Assembly (NCBI GenBank): GCA_902559345.1 | Contig: CACEHH010000001.1 | Location: 1-34,729 of the forward strand | Direction: 5' to 3' | DNA: 34,729 nt | DNA from: an uncultured SAR86 cluster bacterium | GTDB lineage: Bacteria; Pseudomonadota; Gammaproteobacteria; Magnimaribacterales; D2472 | Shown here: piece after piece, positions 7,092-15,293 of the stretch | Layout: every line of letters begins with the position of its first letter | How positions within the stretch are numbered: the first letter of the stretch is position 1 | Program-made: the position numbers and the translations under genes | The notes under the pieces: generated by a model | Database searches by the model: none | What the model saw: only the letters and a program-made list of their open reading frames with translations | What the model was told of the DNA's origin: nothing

Positions 7092-8866
7092 TATTTAGAA
7101 CTTAAATTTCTTAATAAAAGTTCCTCTTCCAGCGACATTCTATCTTTTTTTAAGATAATTTGTTGTAATTCTCTTTTTTCTGAAGAGGTTAATTCATGCA
7201 GGCTATTCTTCTCTTTTAGAATTTCTTCTCTCTCAACATAGGTTTGCGAAATTAGTTCAATACAATCTTCTATCATAGATAAAGCATCTTCTTCCGAAAG
7301 CCTTATCTCAGAGACCAATGCCTCGCCAAAAACATTTTTAATTTTTTCATTATTAATTTTTTCTAAGATAATTGATGCGGGCGAATCAGGATGTTGAATA
7401 TAAATATCTTTTATCTCATTCAAGAATGAAAACTTCGAATCTGGATTTATTAAATTAAATAATGTACTGCTAGCTAATTTTGGATATTGTATTAATGCCA
7501 TAAATATTCCTAAAACTGATTTTTTCATTATTGATTTTGAATCAACAAATATCTTTTCTCTTTTAGGAGCATTGATATTTACTTTACTCTCATCCCCTTT
7601 TATTAATTTGGCAAAATCTAAATTACATACATTTGATGCTTCATTAATATAGGCTTGTTTTAAAGTTTCGTTAGAAATCGACTGTATTAAAGGTAATGCA
7701 AACTTTGCAGCTATAGTTCTGCCTTCTATTTTAGATAAATCATCCCTATTTTTTATAGTTTCAAAAAAATAGTCGGAAAGAGATTTTGAATTCTTAGCGA
7801 TGCCATAAAATGCTTCTTTACCATTTTCTTTGATATAGCTATCTGGGTCTTCTCCTTCTTTTAGAAAAATAAAACTTATCCTAGTATCCTCTCGAAGTAA
7901 CGACATTGAATTCTCGACAGTTCTCCATGAGGCTTTTTGGCCAGCCTCATCACCATCAAAAACAATATAGATTGTATTTGTGTAACTTAAAATTTTTCTT
8001 AATTGTTCTTGGGTAAATGCAGTTCCCGATGATGCAACTGCATTCTTAACGCCATGTTGGAAAAGGCTAATAACATCCATATAACCCTCAACTACAAAAA
8101 TTGAATCAGGCCTTTTATTTGTTTGTCTTACTTCATATAAACCATATAACTCATATTTCTTTTTATAAGTCTTAGTCTCAGGCGAATTGAGATATTTAGC
8201 CTGATTTTCTTTATCTTTTAGCAATCTCCCTCCAAAAGCTATGCAATCGCCTTTGATATTTCTTATTGGGAACATTAATCTATCACGAAACCTATCATAA
8301 AGTTCCCCATTTTCATTAGCGCCAAAGAGTCCTGAATCATTTAACTCATCTATATTAAAATCTTTTGATAATTTTTCATGCAAGCTTGGCTTCTTTATAT
8401 TTGAATATCCAAGATTAAAGAACTTAGCTGTTTCACCTGAAATGCCTCTATTTTTTAAATATGAAATTGTATTTTTTCCATTTTCTTCTTTTAATTGCGC
8501 ATAAAAGATTTCTGCAGCTTTATTGTTTATGTTTGTAGACCTTTTAACTGAAGCGCTCTTTTCTTGTTTTGGAATTTCCATACCTACGTATGACGCTAAT
8601 AATTCAACTGCTTCAACGAAATCTAAATTATCATGCTTCTTCAAGAAACTAATTGCATTACCTGTTTCTTTGCAAGTAAAGCAATGAAAAGTCCCAGTCT
8701 CTTCATAGATCTTCATAGATGCATTTTTTTCCTCTCCACCTTTATGAAAAGGGCATTTACACATGTAAGCACCGCCTCTTCTTTCAACCTGTCTTCGTTT
8801 TTGAATAACTTCAACAATGTTTACTGAACCTAATAAGCGTGCAATAAATTCTTCAGGTATATACAT
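7091..8866 (-). CDS. dnaG: DNA primase DnaG
   Basis: The 591-residue primase makes RNA primers for replication. The N-terminal zinc domain has the CHCC ligands Cys38, His41, Cys62 and Cys65 (CPFH and CFTC). The polymerase core includes the RF.DRLMFPI..IKG..IAFGGR stretch, and the TOPRIM part is visible in FVVEGYMDVISLFQHGV with the catalytic Glu and in YIVFDGDEAGQKAS with the DxD-type metal site. The C-terminal third, which contacts DnaB helicase, is poorly conserved as expected. The length is close to the E. coli enzyme (581). The ATG lies 11 nt after the ruvX stop, with no clear Shine-Dalgarno, and rpoD follows after 58 bp. Confidence 0.97.
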   Translation of the reverse strand: MYIPEEFIARLLGSVNIVEVIQKRRQVERRGGAYMCKCPFHKGGEEKNASMKIYEETGTFHCFTCKETGNAISFLKKHDNLDFVEAVELLASYVGMEIPKQEKSASVKRSTNINNKAAEIFYAQLKEENGKNTISYLKNRGISGETAKFFNLGYSNIKKPSLHEKLSKDFNIDELNDSGLFGANENGELYDRFRDRLMFPIRNIKGDCIAFGGRLLKDKENQAKYLNSPETKTYKKKYELYGLYEVRQTNKRPDSIFVVEGYMDVISLFQHGVKNAVASSGTAFTQEQLRKILSYTNTIYIVFDGDEAGQKASWRTVENSMSLLREDTRISFIFLKEGEDPDSYIKENGKEAFYGIAKNSKSLSDYFFETIKNRDDLSKIEGRTIAAKFALPLIQSISNETLKQAYINEASNVCNLDFAKLIKGDESKVNINAPKREKIFVDSKSIMKKSVLGIFMALIQYPKLASSTLFNLINPDSKFSFLNEIKDIYIQHPDSPASIILEKINNEKIKNVFGEALVSEIRLSEEDALSMIEDCIELISQTYVEREEILKEKNSLHELTSSEKRELQQIILKKDRMSLEEELLLRNLSSK

Positions 8867-8877
8867 AATAACTATTA

Positions 8878-9273
8878 TTATTTGGCATCATTCTCGAACC
8901 AGTTATCTATAAATATTTTGGCAGCATTGGCATCAACATTTTCTTGATTGTTATTTTTTAAAATTTCTCTTGCTTCAAAAGTAGTTAACCTTTCATCAAC
9001 ATATTCATATTTAGCTTCATACATAGATTTAAGTTTTTGATAAAATTTTTCTACTTTTTTCATTATCTCGCTATCTGTGCCATCCATATTTAAAGGCTTT
9101 CCAACTAAAATAAGATCTGGCTTCCATTCATCTAACAATATATTAATTTCATTCCAATTTACCATATTATTTTTGTTTAAAATTATCTGAAGTGGTGAAG
9201 ATGTATTTGTTTCTGTTTGTCCCACTGCAACACCAATTTTTTTTATACCAAAATCAAAAGATAGAATTTGCAT
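8878..9273 (-). CDS. ruvX: Putative Holliday-junction resolvase / pre-16S rRNA nuclease YqgF (RuvX)
   Basis: This 131-residue protein has the RNase H-like fold of YqgF. FDFG with Asp7, LVGKPLNMDGT (57-66), YVDERLTTFEA (91-101) with Glu94, and VDANAA (113-118) with Asp114 supply the expected acidic metal ligands. Family members process the 5' end of 16S rRNA in E. coli, and a resolvase role has also been proposed. It begins directly at the base next to the tonB-like gene's stop and ends 11 bp before dnaG. In many gammaproteobacteria it follows gshB and yqgE; yqgE is absent here. Confidence 0.92.
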   Translation of the reverse strand: MQILSFDFGIKKIGVAVGQTETNTSSPLQIILNKNNMVNWNEINILLDEWKPDLILVGKPLNMDGTDSEIMKKVEKFYQKLKSMYEAKYEYVDERLTTFEAREILKNNNQENVDANAAKIFIDNWFENDAK

Positions 9274-9900
9274 TTAGTTAGAAGAAAAATTCCAGTCTCT
9301 TATAATTTCAAGAATACTGTATTCATTAGACATATCTTTATTAAAAGGAGCGAAAGGTGCCGATTCTTTTAAGATGCTTATTGCCATGTCATCAATAAAA
9401 GAGTTACCAGAGGAAATAAGAACCTTTGAATTTATTAAATTTCCGTTCATATCTAATGTTGCCATAATCTGCACCCTTCCTTCAAAAATTCCTTCTTTAC
9501 TTGCAATTATCTTGTCTCCCGTTGTTTCTATTTTCCTTTGCCATAAATTTAAATAAACTGCTTCTTCAGAAGTCACCACAGAATTTGCTTGAAGCTTTTT
9601 AACCTTAAAAGATTCAGAGGAATTCATAGAAGTTTCTATTTTACCCAATGTATTTGATGATATATCTTTTTTTGAATATTCAAGGTCTCCTAAAGACATA
9701 TTAGTCATATAGTCCTGATTTGAGTTTGCAAATTTAACATTGATTATTGGTGATTCATTAAAGATTGGTAATTTGTAATATGTAGTTATAGAAATACCAA
9801 AGATTAAGAAAGTATGAATAAGTAATGAAATTATTAATGACTTATTAAACGTTAATGATCGTTTGCTTATATTTTGCTCTGGAGATGATGCTAAACTCAT
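9274..9900 (-). CDS. TonB-family energy transducer, short form
   Basis: The 208-residue protein has a cytoplasmic N-terminus, one membrane anchor at about 21-41, and a TonB C-terminal domain at about 115-205 (VQIMATLDMNGNL..SKVLISSG, then AISILKESAPFAPF). The anchor carries the Ser-x3-His pattern (Ser25, His29) used by TonB for coupling to ExbB/ExbD. The long proline-rich periplasmic spacer of classical TonB is missing; the linker (about 45-110) is short and polar. A tonB-like gene between gshB and yqgE/yqgF is known from pseudomonads, where the homologue (TonB3) is linked to twitching motility. It overlaps gshB by 4 bp. Whether this one energises receptors or has an envelope role is unknown. 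Confidence 0.85.
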   Translation of the reverse strand: MSLASSPEQNISKRSLTFNKSLIISLLIHTFLIFGISITTYYKLPIFNESPIINVKFANSNQDYMTNMSLGDLEYSKKDISSNTLGKIETSMNSSESFKVKKLQANSVVTSEEAVYLNLWQRKIETTGDKIIASKEGIFEGRVQIMATLDMNGNLINSKVLISSGNSFIDDMAISILKESAPFAPFNKDMSNEYSILEIIRDWNFSSN

Positions 9901-10820
9901 AGCCCCTTGAAATATTCGGTAATTGGGTTTATTCCTGTTTGATCAAGAATCTCTCGAGCGCAAGTTGGGCTAGTAATATTTATTTCAGTTAGGTATTCTC
10001 CAATAATATCTATACCAGCAAAATTTATACCGATCTTAACCAAATATTCTCCTATTTCCTCGCCAACTTTCCTTTGGAAGTCAGTAATATCCTTTGCAAT
10101 ACCCTTTCCTCCTGCAGCCAAATTACCTTTAAAGTTTCCATCTTGAGGTATTCGAGCTAATGTTTTTTCAAATGGTTTTCCATGAATAATTAATACCCTA
10201 TGGTCTCCATCATATATATCTTCTATAAACTCCTGGCAAATGATCTGAGTTTTTTCTGAATTCGTCATTTCTTGTATGATGTTCAAGTTTTCTTCACTAA
10301 GTTCATTAAATTTATATATTGAAATGCCTCCCATTCCATCAAGCGGCTTCACAATGATAGTTTTATGTGATTCAAAAAACATCTTTATTTTTTCAATTTT
10401 TGAAGTTACTAAAGTTTGAGGAATATATTGACTAAAATGTAATGCAAAAATTTTTTCATTAAAATTTTTAATTGAATTTGGTGTATTAAAGATTTTTGCG
10501 CCTTGTTTTTCAGCAAGATCAAGCAAGTGAAGAGCATTAATATAATCTTCATCAACTGGAGGATCTTTTCTCATAAAGCATAATTTAAAATCTTTGATTT
10601 TAATATCTTCTTTTGAAATACCCTCAACCTGGGTTAATCCTGCAGAAATAATATTTCTTGAGCTTGTGTGAACAATATTATCTTTTATAAATAAATCATT
10701 AATTTCACATTGAAATACATTAAATTTATTCTTAATTGCTTCTTCAATCATTAGGATTGAAGTATCTTTTTTGATATTCAAATCTTTGTAAACATCTGTA
10801 ATAAAAAGCACTTTATTCAT
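9897..10820 (-). CDS. gshB: Glutathione synthetase
   Basis: The 307-residue ATP-grasp enzyme joins gamma-glutamylcysteine and glycine to form glutathione. The FMRKDPPVDEDYINALHLLD region near 110, IIVKPLDGMGG (the ATP-grasp loop), and the C-terminal FAGIDIIGEYLTEINITSPTC all match GshB; ITSPTC is the glycine-proximal end of the active site. The length is normal for the family (about 315). The first enzyme, GshA, is not in the window. It starts 2 bp after rsmE and overlaps the tonB-like gene by 4 bp, keeping the rsmE-gshB order seen in E. coli. Confidence 0.96.
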   Translation of the reverse strand: MNKVLFITDVYKDLNIKKDTSILMIEEAIKNKFNVFQCEINDLFIKDNIVHTSSRNIISAGLTQVEGISKEDIKIKDFKLCFMRKDPPVDEDYINALHLLDLAEKQGAKIFNTPNSIKNFNEKIFALHFSQYIPQTLVTSKIEKIKMFFESHKTIIVKPLDGMGGISIYKFNELSEENLNIIQEMTNSEKTQIICQEFIEDIYDGDHRVLIIHGKPFEKTLARIPQDGNFKGNLAAGGKGIAKDITDFQRKVGEEIGEYLVKIGINFAGIDIIGEYLTEINITSPTCAREILDQTGINPITEYFKGL

Positions 10821-10822
10821 AA

Positions 10823-11560
10823 TTATGAAATTTTACCAAATTGATTTTTAATTAATGAAGAAATATAGATTGGTGCTGTTTCTGCTCTTAAAATATTTTG
10901 ACCTAAATGTCTTTGTTTGGCATTTTTAATGCTTTTTAATTTAATTTCTGTCTCTGAAAAACCAGACTCTGGACCAGTAATAATTATTACAGATGATTTT
11001 TTATTAATTTCTTCTTGAATAAAATACTCTGATGCGTCTGTATCAAAAATAAATATATCACTTTTATCCTCTACTAAAGCAATTGCTTCATTTAAAGATT
11101 CAGATTCTTCAATAGAGGGAAGATGATTATTACCACATTGCTTTGAAACATTTATTACTATCTCATGAGATTTTTTTATAATCCTTTTAAGATCCTTTTT
11201 TGCAACGCTTTGATCAATTAGATCTGGTTTATAAATAATAAATTTATTAACTCCTATCTCAGCAAGTTTTTGGATCATAAAATTAAAATTATTTTTCTTA
11301 ATAAGTGGAACAATAGTTGTGAGCAATCTTTTTGGCTTTAAGTCATGTTTAATATTATTAATTCTTTCTACCTCACAAGTCTTCTTTGAAAAATTAATAA
11401 TCTTACAGCTTGCTGAATTACCATTTCCATCAAAAACCTCAATTATGCTCTCTTCTTTTAACCGAAGCGCCTTAATTAAATGATTTGACTGGGATTCATC
11501 TATTGCAAATCTCTTATTATGCCCAGATACAGATTTACAATATACTCTATGTATTCTCAC
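10823..11560 (-). CDS. rsmE: 16S rRNA (uracil1498-N3)-methyltransferase RsmE
   Basis: The SPOUT methyltransferase modifies U1498 of 16S rRNA. The N-terminal PUA-like part (RIHRVYC..., LIKALRLKEE) and the C-terminal knot, with ITGPESGFSETEI and LGQNILRAETAPI, are clear. I place the start at GTG 11560, giving 245 residues, because homologues begin at MRI.R.Y. The longer frame to 11653 would add an unrelated leader and overlap the divergent histidine phosphatase. No Shine-Dalgarno precedes the GTG, but TATAAT ends 6 nt before it, so the message could be leaderless. It heads the directon that runs through gshB to rpoD. Confidence 0.93.
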   Translation of the reverse strand: MRIHRVYCKSVSGHNKRFAIDESQSNHLIKALRLKEESIIEVFDGNGNSASCKIINFSKKTCEVERINNIKHDLKPKRLLTTIVPLIKKNNFNFMIQKLAEIGVNKFIIYKPDLIDQSVAKKDLKRIIKKSHEIVINVSKQCGNNHLPSIEESESLNEAIALVEDKSDIFIFDTDASEYFIQEEINKKSSVIIITGPESGFSETEIKLKSIKNAKQRHLGQNILRAETAPIYISSLIKNQFGKIS

Positions 11561-11566
11561 AACATC

Positions 11567-11572
11567 ATTATA
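11567..11572 (-). promoter_or_regulatory. Candidate -10 box for the rsmE-gshB-tonB-ruvX-dnaG-rpoD directon
   Basis: A perfect TATAAT on the minus strand lies in the 30-bp gap between rsmE and the divergent histidine phosphatase gene. It ends 6 nt before the rsmE GTG, which would put the transcript start at the start codon. No good -35 is seen. The gap also holds a 10-bp palindrome AGCTATAGCT (11572-11581), which could be a regulator site or chance. Confidence 0.4.
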
Positions 11573-11590
11573 GCTATAGCTGGAAAATAA

Positions 11591-12154
11591 ATGACAGAGA
11601 TTAAAATTATATTTGTAAGACATGGAGAAGCAGCAAGTGCTTATGGAGACCATGAGGATCCAGGTTTGAGTAAAAAAGGCCTATCACAATCAAATGACCT
11701 ATTAAGAAATAATAAACTTCAAAATCTAGAACAATACACTTTCATATCAAGTCCTAAATTAAGAGCTATAGAAACGGCTGAACCTCTAGCAAGAAAATTT
11801 AATAAAGAAATACTGATTGATGATATTTTTATTGAAATTCCTTCAAAAGATATTCAAATAAATAAAAAACAACAGTGGCTTAAACAAATAGTAGATACAA
11901 AAATTAAAGATCTGCCTGAAAATGTAAAATTATGGGTTAATAATATTTTAAAAAGAACTTCTGGCATTCGTGAGCATTCAATAATTTTCACACACTTTAT
12001 GGTTATGAATGCTCTCTTAGGCCAATTAACTAAATCTGAAAAGCTTTTATGTTTCTATCCTGACTATACTTCAATTTTAGAAATTGATGTTAAGGAAGGA
12101 AAAATTAAATCTTTCTCTAAAAAAAATGGTAAAAAAACATACATAAATCTTTAA
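11591..12154 (+). CDS. Histidine phosphatase superfamily protein (phosphoglycerate-mutase-like)
   Basis: The 187-residue protein carries the RHG motif (Arg10-His11-Gly12, the phospho-acceptor His), SSPKLRAIETAE (53-64) with the second Arg58, Glu82 in the acid position, and the second catalytic His135 in FTHFMVMN. It therefore belongs to the branch with phosphatase activity. SixA-like protein phosphatases and small-molecule phosphatases share this layout, and I cannot tell the substrate. GGAA lies 6 nt before the ATG. The gene is divergent from rsmE across 30 bp, and 63 bp separate it from fis, which may have its own promoter. Confidence 0.85.
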   Translation: MTEIKIIFVRHGEAASAYGDHEDPGLSKKGLSQSNDLLRNNKLQNLEQYTFISSPKLRAIETAEPLARKFNKEILIDDIFIEIPSKDIQINKKQQWLKQIVDTKIKDLPENVKLWVNNILKRTSGIREHSIIFTHFMVMNALLGQLTKSEKLLCFYPDYTSILEIDVKEGKIKSFSKKNGKKTYINL

Positions 12155-12217
12155 AAAATCTATTGAGCAATTTTTAAACAACTGTAAACTTAGACCTCTT
12201 TGTTATAAAAATTAATT

Positions 12218-12484
12218 TTGAAAAAGAAAAAAAATTCATTTGATAGTTATTCAAAAAAGCCTCTTAAAGATGAGGTCCGAAAGGCTATGAATAGATATTT
12301 CACCCAACTTGATCAAAAAAATATCCCAATAGATGTTTATCAACTTGTTCTAAAAGAAGTCGAGCCACCTCTCTTAGAAAGCGTGATGAAATTTTGTAAT
12401 GGAAATCAATCTAAAGCCGCAAAGGTTCTTGGTATTAATAGAACAACTTTAAGAACAAAGTTAAACAAATATAATATTAACTAA
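12218..12484 (+). CDS. fis: DNA-binding protein Fis
   Basis: The 88-residue nucleoid protein matches Fis: KPLKDEVRKAMNRYFTQL (14-31) is the dimer helix region and NQSKAAKVLGINRTTLRTKL (63-82) the helix-turn-helix, almost as in E. coli. The start is TTG at 12218; the first in-frame ATG (codon 24) would cut into the conserved helix, so it is not chosen. The N-terminus is shorter than in E. coli (98 residues) and lysine-rich. A TATAAA at 12204-12209 ends 8 nt before the TTG and no Shine-Dalgarno is visible. Its last base is shared with purH. Fis-purH-purD is a known pseudomonad arrangement; dusB, often upstream, is absent. Confidence 0.93.
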   Translation: MKKKKNSFDSYSKKPLKDEVRKAMNRYFTQLDQKNIPIDVYQLVLKEVEPPLLESVMKFCNGNQSKAAKVLGINRTTLRTKLNKYNIN

Positions 12485-14025
12485 TGACCATAATTAAACC
12501 TAAGACTGCTTTAATAAGCTTATCTGATAAATCAAATCTAGAAATAATCATTAATTTTCTTGTAGAGAAAAGTATAAAAATAATTTCAACTGGCGGTACT
12601 TTCAAATCCATTAAAGAAATTACTAGTGAAGTTATTGAAGTTTCAGAGTTTACTGGTTTTGAAGAAATGATGGATGGACGCGTAAAAACGCTTCATCCAA
12701 AAATACATGCTGGTATTTTGGCAAGAAGAGATTCTGATATGGAAACTATTAAAAAAAGAGGTTATGAGCCAATAGATTTAGTAATTGTTAATCTATATCC
12801 ATTCAAAGAAACTATAAAGAATGATTGCTCTTTTCAGCAAGCTATTGAAAAAATAGATATAGGTGGTCCTACAATGATTAGAGCTGCTGCTAAAAACTTT
12901 AATGATGTAACTGTTATCGTTGATCCTAGTGATTACCAAAAAATTATTGACGAATGGAATGCCAATGATGGTATTTCATATAAATCTCGCAAGAAATTAT
13001 CTCAAAAGGTATTTTCTATTATGGCTGACTATGATAAATCTATTTCTTTATATCTTAATCAAGAAGAGCCTAATTTAATTCATGATTATGAATTCAAAAA
13101 AAGTACTGCCTTAAGATATGGAGAAAACCCACATCAAAACGCCTCCTTATATACATTTAAAGGTTTAAATAATAAGAATATTGCCAATGCTGAAATACTT
13201 CAGGGTAAAGAGCTTTCATATAACAATATTGTCGATGCCGATGCTGCATGGGAATGTGTGAGGGAATTCAAAAAACCCTCATGTGTAATTGTTAAACATG
13301 CTAATCCGTGTGGAGTTGCAGAAAGTGACTCTATTTATAATGCATATGATCGCGCATTTAAAACTGATCCTACCTCAGCTTTCGGTGGCATTATAGCTTT
13401 CAATAATAAAGTTGATTTAGATACTGCAAAAGAGATAAATGCTCGGCAATTTGTTGAAGTTGTAATAGCGCCTGACTATCAAACAGAAGCTATTAAAGAA
13501 TTCTCAAACAAAAAAAATGTAAGGATTTTAAAAGTTGATCTAGAACAAGATAACCCCTACCCAGGAACAATTAAGAAAGTATCTGGAGGCATTCTTATAC
13601 AAGATGATGACTCAAAGAATGTAAGTATCAAAGAATTAAAATGCGTAACAAAAAGACAGCCAACAGAAGATGAATTGCAGGATTTAATGTTTGCATGGAA
13701 AGTAGCTAAATTTGTTAAAAGTAATGCTATTGTTTATGTAAGAGATAAACAAACAATTGGTATCGGTGCTGGTCAAATGAGTAGAGTTATAAGTGCGGAA
13801 ATTGCTAATCTAAAAGCTAAAGAAGAAGGATTAGAAGTTAAGAATGCTGTTATGGCATCTGATGCATTTTTTCCCTTTAGAGACGGTATTGATAAAGCTG
13901 CATCTAGTGGAATAGCTGCAATAATACAGCCAGGCGGATCAATAAAAGATAAAGAGGTTGTAGCTGCTGCAGATGAACATAATATTGCTATGGTATATAC
14001 GAGCATAAGGCATTTCAGGCATTAA
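12484..14025 (+). CDS. purH: Bifunctional AICAR formyltransferase / IMP cyclohydrolase
   Basis: The 513-residue enzyme makes the last two steps to IMP. The N-terminal cyclohydrolase domain (about 1-195) shows STGGT and RVKTLHPKIHAGILARRD; the C-terminal formyltransferase domain begins with LRYGENPHQNASLY and includes VKHANPCG with the catalytic Lys-His pair and DPTSAFGGIIAFN. The end (DGIDKAA..G..AIIQPGGS and TSIRHFRH) is intact. The length is near the E. coli protein (529). Its ATG overlaps the fis stop by one base and its own last base is shared with purD, which implies tight translational coupling. Confidence 0.98.
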   Translation: MTIIKPKTALISLSDKSNLEIIINFLVEKSIKIISTGGTFKSIKEITSEVIEVSEFTGFEEMMDGRVKTLHPKIHAGILARRDSDMETIKKRGYEPIDLVIVNLYPFKETIKNDCSFQQAIEKIDIGGPTMIRAAAKNFNDVTVIVDPSDYQKIIDEWNANDGISYKSRKKLSQKVFSIMADYDKSISLYLNQEEPNLIHDYEFKKSTALRYGENPHQNASLYTFKGLNNKNIANAEILQGKELSYNNIVDADAAWECVREFKKPSCVIVKHANPCGVAESDSIYNAYDRAFKTDPTSAFGGIIAFNNKVDLDTAKEINARQFVEVVIAPDYQTEAIKEFSNKKNVRILKVDLEQDNPYPGTIKKVSGGILIQDDDSKNVSIKELKCVTKRQPTEDELQDLMFAWKVAKFVKSNAIVYVRDKQTIGIGAGQMSRVISAEIANLKAKEEGLEVKNAVMASDAFFPFRDGIDKAASSGIAAIIQPGGSIKDKEVVAAADEHNIAMVYTSIRHFRH

Positions 14026-15293
14026 TGAATGTTTTAATAATAGGATCTGGGGGCAGAGAGCATGCATTAGCATGGAAATCTGCTCAAGATAATTCTGTTC
14101 AACATGTTTTTGTTTGTCCAGGTAATGCAGGAACACATCTTGAAAATAAAATTAGTAACATAAGCGTTAATTCAAAAGATTTTGAAGCTATTGAAAATTT
14201 TTGCGTCAGAGAAGATATAGGGCTTGTAATTATTGGTCCAGAACAGCCTTTAGTTATGGGGTTAGCTGATTATTTACAAAATAAGGGCATAAATACTTTC
14301 GGGCCTTCAAAAAGTGCTGCCCAGCTAGAGGGCTCTAAAACTTTTTCTAAGGATTTTTTTGTTAAGTACAACATTCCAACTGCTGGTTACAAATCCTTTG
14401 AAGATTTTAATATAGCACTCAACCATCTTGAAGAAATTAAATATCCTACTGTTGTGAAAGCAGACGGACTAGCTGCTGGAAAAGGCGTTATTATTTGCAA
14501 AAATAAAGATCAAGCTATTGAGGCTCTAAATAGCATATTTAAAGATAAAACATTTGGATCTGCAGGTAATAAAGTTGTTATTGAAGATTTTCTTGAAGGT
14601 GAAGAGGCATCTTTTATAGCTGTAGTAAGTAAAGACAAAATCATTCCTCTTGCTACAAGCCAAGATCACAAAGCTGTTGGTGATGGAGATGTTGGTTTAA
14701 ATACAGGTGGCATGGGAGCTTACTCACCTGCTCCAATTGTAAACGAAGAAATACACCAAAAAATTCTTGATAAAGTAATGTTTCCAACTATGCAAGGCTT
14801 AATAGAAGAAGGTTCGCCATATCTTGGTTTTCTATATGCAGGGCTAATGATCAAAGATGGTGAAATAAAAGTTTTAGAATTTAATTGCAGATTCGGTGAT
14901 CCAGAAACACAGCCAATACTCCTAAGACTTAACTCAAGCCTGGTTGAATTATGTATGGCAGCTATAAACAATAATCTTGATTCATATTCTATTGAATGGA
15001 CTCAAAAACATTCATGTGGGGTTGTTATAGCTTCTGAAGGCTACCCTGAAACCTATAAATCAAATAAAGAAATTAATATTAATGAAAATAAAAATCAAGA
15101 TGCAAAACTTTTTCATGCAGGCACTAAATATGAAAATGAAAAAATCATTACTGCTGGAGGAAGGGTCTTCTGTGCGACTGCTTTAGGAAATGATTTGAAA
15201 GAAGCTCAAGAAAACGCATATAATTTAGTTCAAAAAGTAGAATTTGAGGGTGCTTTTCATAGAAAAGATATAGGTTTTAAAGGAATTAAATGA
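14025..15293 (+). CDS. purD: Phosphoribosylamine-glycine ligase (GAR synthetase)
   Basis: The 422-residue ATP-grasp enzyme catalyses the second step of purine synthesis. GSGGREHALAWK begins the N-domain, GPEQPLVMGLAD follows, VVKADGLAAGKGV is the ATP-binding grasp loop, and NTGGMGAYSPAP and FNCRFGDPETQP are highly conserved active-site stretches. The length agrees with E. coli PurD (429). The ATG shares one base with the purH stop, and coq7 starts inside the last codons (4-bp overlap). Confidence 0.98.
   Translation: MNVLIIGSGGREHALAWKSAQDNSVQHVFVCPGNAGTHLENKISNISVNSKDFEAIENFCVREDIGLVIIGPEQPLVMGLADYLQNKGINTFGPSKSAAQLEGSKTFSKDFFVKYNIPTAGYKSFEDFNIALNHLEEIKYPTVVKADGLAAGKGVIICKNKDQAIEALNSIFKDKTFGSAGNKVVIEDFLEGEEASFIAVVSKDKIIPLATSQDHKAVGDGDVGLNTGGMGAYSPAPIVNEEIHQKILDKVMFPTMQGLIEEGSPYLGFLYAGLMIKDGEIKVLEFNCRFGDPETQPILLRLNSSLVELCMAAINNNLDSYSIEWTQKHSCGVVIASEGYPETYKSNKEININENKNQDAKLFHAGTKYENEKIITAGGRVFCATALGNDLKEAQENAYNLVQKVEFEGAFHRKDIGFKGIK

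Noticed and set aside
10823-11653. A longer rsmE frame starting at ATG 11653
   Set aside because: It would add 31 residues without family similarity and overlap the divergent histidine phosphatase gene by 63 bp; GTG 11560 gives the normal RsmE start and length.
12150-12176. Possible terminator after the histidine phosphatase gene (TTAAAAA...TTTTTAA)
   Set aside because: The stem is only A-T pairs with a long loop and no T run follows; too weak to call in AT-rich sequence.
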